A DNA stretch of 13,781 nt, taken from NCBI GenBank assembly GCA_003533405.1, contig DQDL01000040.1:625-14405 (forward strand), given 5' to 3'. Shown one piece after another: positions 11,982 through 13,781 of this stretch. The notes below the pieces were generated by a model that saw nothing but the letters and a program-made list of their open reading frames with translations, was not told the origin of the DNA and searched no databases. Both the position numbers and the translations under genes were made by a program. Position 1 is the stretch's first letter. The number at the start of each line of letters is the position of its first letter. The stretch is from Clostridiales bacterium. GTDB lineage: Bacteria; Bacillota; Clostridia; Oscillospirales; Oscillospiraceae.

Positions 11982-12203
11982 TGCTGCGCAGTTTTGGCGC
12001 ATAAGTCTGAAAAATGCGAATTTACTGTTATGAGCTTTGATTTGGCTCAGATACAAAGGTGTCGGCCAAAACCGACACAGGCCCAATCCCCACCAACTCC
12101 TTATTCCCGATTTGAGAGGCAGGTTGAAGTTTTAAAAACACATTCTTATGGCATACCTGCTTTTGAGATGGAGAATAAGAAATGAATGAAAGGTTGATCT
12201 CAT

Positions 12204-13781
12204 ATGTCCAACGAAAAGAACATTAAGGACGCTCCCGAGTTGGAAACCGAAAAGACCCCCGAGTTTGACATCAACGGTTACGAGGTCGTAAGCGAGGATG
12301 AAGTCAACGAGGTCATGAAGAAGTACGACCGTGAGTCCAATACGAGAATTTGGGTCGGCGTTCCGCACAGAGCGGTACAGATCGTTATGGCGCTTTTCTC
12401 GCTCTACTGCATTTACTCCACCCTGTTTTCCACCGCATCGCTTGAAAGACGAATGACCGCCTTCCTCGGCTGCGTCATCATCATGGGCTTTTTGTACTAC
12501 CCCGCAAGCAAGCACCATGTAAGACCCAACTTCATGCCTTGGTATGATATCATCATCATGGTAGTCGGCGCAGGCTGCTTCTTCTATTACTGCTTTGTTG
12601 CCGATGACCTCATCAAGGTGCTCTCGAGCGCATCGAAGATGACCACCATGTACAATGTCATCGCAATTGTCGGCATTTTGGTGCTCATGGAGCTGTGCCG
12701 CCGCTGTGTCGGTGTGCCTATCCTTGTTGTCGTTGCCGTTTTGCTGTTCTACACCTTCGGCGTTGCCAACCTGACGCTCGAGCGTGCGCTGTACACTCTG
12801 TTCTACCGCACCGGCGGCGTTATCGGCACTCCTATCCAGGTCTGTGCAAAGTTCATCGTCGTGTTTATCGTTTTCGGTGCCTTCCTTGAAAGAACGGGCA
12901 TCTCGAAGTTCTTCATTGACCTTGCAAACAAGATCGCCGGCGCATCCGCAGGCGGCCCGGCAAAGGTCGCAGTCATCTCGTCTGCACTGTGCGGCATGGT
13001 TTCCGGCTCCTCCGTCGGCAACACCGTCACCACCGGCTCCGTCACCATCCCCATGATGAAAAAGACCGGCTACAAGCCCGATTTTGCGGGCGCAGTCGAG
13101 GCGGCGGCCTCCACCGGCGGTCAGATAATGCCCCCCATCATGGGCGCTGCGGCATTCCTCATGGCCGAATACATCGGCATTTCCTACGGCGAGGTCGCAC
13201 TCAAGGCCATTCTGCCTGCGTTCCTGTACTTTGCCGGTATCTTCATCGCAGTCCACCTCGAGGCAAAGAAGCTCGGGCTTAAGGGCATCAGCCGTGCCGA
13301 GATGGTTCCCGGCAAGGAGCTTGCAAAGCAGTGCTACCTGCTCATCCCCATCGTGCTTCTTGTCGTTCTCGTTTCCGTCAACGCCTGCACCATGCAGCGT
13401 GCAGCTACCTACTCCATCCTCGCAGCCATCGTCGTCGGTCTTGTAAACCGTGACGCAAAGCTCACGCCGATGAAGTTTGTCGAGGCTCTCGAAGCCGGCG
13501 GCAAGGGCACCATCACCGTCGCCGTCGCCTGCTCGATGGCAGGCGTCATTGCCGGCTGCATCACCGCTACCGGTCTTGCCTCCAAGCTCATCAGCGCAAT
13601 CGTCGCCCTGTCCGGCAACACCCTCATCATCGGCCTGTTCCTGACCATGGTCTGCTGCATCATCCTCGGCATGGGCGTTCCCACCACCGCAAACTACTGC
13701 ATCATGGCAGCTACCTGCGCACCCATCCTCGTAAAGCTCGGCGTGCCGCAGGTCGCAGCCCACTTCTTCGTGTTCTACTTC
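12204..13781 (+). CDS. TRAP transporter fused permease subunit (3' end beyond window)
   Basis: 526 codons present; the family is usually about 620-650 aa, so roughly 100 residues are missing. A hydrophilic N-terminus (1-50) is followed by a DctQ-like part with four membrane segments (about 55-165) and then the DctM-like part. Signature stretches include MVSGSSVGNTVTTGSVTIPM followed by MKKTGY, AASTGGQIMPPIMGAAAFLM and CCIILGMGVPTTANYCIMA, the two glycine-rich hairpin loops that form the sodium and substrate site. It uses a sodium gradient to import the substrate delivered by the TAXI protein. ATG 12204 has a weak, distant ribosome binding site (AAAGGTTGATC, ending 6 nt upstream). A terminator and about 370 bp separate it from the binding protein gene, which would keep permease levels below those of the receptor. 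Confidence 0.92.
   Translation, partial: MSNEKNIKDAPELETEKTPEFDINGYEVVSEDEVNEVMKKYDRESNTRIWVGVPHRAVQIVMALFSLYCIYSTLFSTASLERRMTAFLGCVIIMGFLYYPASKHHVRPNFMPWYDIIIMVVGAGCFFYYCFVADDLIKVLSSASKMTTMYNVIAIVGILVLMELCRRCVGVPILVVVAVLLFYTFGVANLTLERALYTLFYRTGGVIGTPIQVCAKFIVVFIVFGAFLERTGISKFFIDLANKIAGASAGGPAKVAVISSALCGMVSGSSVGNTVTTGSVTIPMMKKTGYKPDFAGAVEAAASTGGQIMPPIMGAAAFLMAEYIGISYGEVALKAILPAFLYFAGIFIAVHLEAKKLGLKGISRAEMVPGKELAKQCYLLIPIVLLVVLVSVNACTMQRAATYSILAAIVVGLVNRDAKLTPMKFVEALEAGGKGTITVAVACSMAGVIAGCITATGLASKLISAIVALSGNTLIIGLFLTMVCCIILGMGVPTTANYCIMAATCAPILVKLGVPQVAAHFFVFYF

Noticed and set aside
11799..12086. 95-codon open frame on the minus strand in the transporter spacer
   Set aside because: No ribosome binding site, it runs into the terminator hairpin, and the region is dominated by inverted repeats.
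12132..13763. Very long open frame on the minus strand across the TRAP permease
   Set aside because: It is the antisense of a clear permease; its His/Asp/Gly/Cys-rich composition is what codon-biased antisense gives, and it has no ribosome binding site.

Overview
The window looks like chromosomal DNA from a low-to-mid-GC Gram-positive anaerobe of the class Clostridia, probably close to the Oscillospiraceae/Ruminococcaceae. The reasons are the sigma-A type promoters (TTGACA/TATAAT with 16-17 bp spacing), strong Shine-Dalgarno sites, many intrinsic terminators, a NiaR-type niacin repressor, a lipoprotein solute-binding protein and a DivIVA-like coiled-coil protein. This placement is inferred from gene content, not from a marker gene. 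No rRNA, tRNA, CRISPR array, phage or transposase gene was seen.

Layout. (1) 1-2484, minus strand: pncB (nicotinate phosphoribosyltransferase) and niaR form an NAD-salvage operon, followed by a separately promoted PTS-IIC/PfoR-like membrane protein that runs off the left edge. (2) 2503-3690: a DUF3267 membrane metalloprotease-like gene (+), a probable small structured RNA on the minus strand (6S-like) with its own promoter and terminator, and a small XRE regulator (+). (3) 3691-5583: an accessory stretch of small genes (148-aa membrane protein, 51-aa protein, 55-aa ribbon-helix-helix protein), a fused gene relic and several repeat families. (4) 5584-7886: divergent pair of a DivIVA-like coiled-coil protein (-) and a 504-aa membrane-anchored glycine-heptad protein (+). 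(5) 7909-8249: a MITE-like element with perfect 19-bp terminal inverted repeats. (6) 8285-10538, minus strand: hom and asd, steps of the aspartate-family amino-acid pathway, with a terminator hairpin placed directly against the asd ribosome binding site. (7) 10707-13781, plus strand: a TAXI-type TRAP transporter, i.e. a lipoprotein binding protein followed, after a terminator and about 370 bp of structured spacer, by the fused membrane permease, which runs off the right edge.

How the parts work together: pncB makes nicotinate mononucleotide from imported nicotinate and NiaR probably senses nicotinate. Asd makes aspartate semialdehyde and Hom turns it into homoserine for threonine and methionine. 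The TAXI protein captures an unknown organic acid and delivers it to the TRAP permease. The less ordinary content lies between genes: the minus-strand RNA at 3182-3341, the 69-bp repeat family present three times (twice inside the MITE-like element), a tandem inverted-repeat family at 5327-5503, the fused relic at 4952-5265, and two places where a terminator hairpin sits directly before a downstream gene's ribosome binding site (363-402 and 9287-9317).
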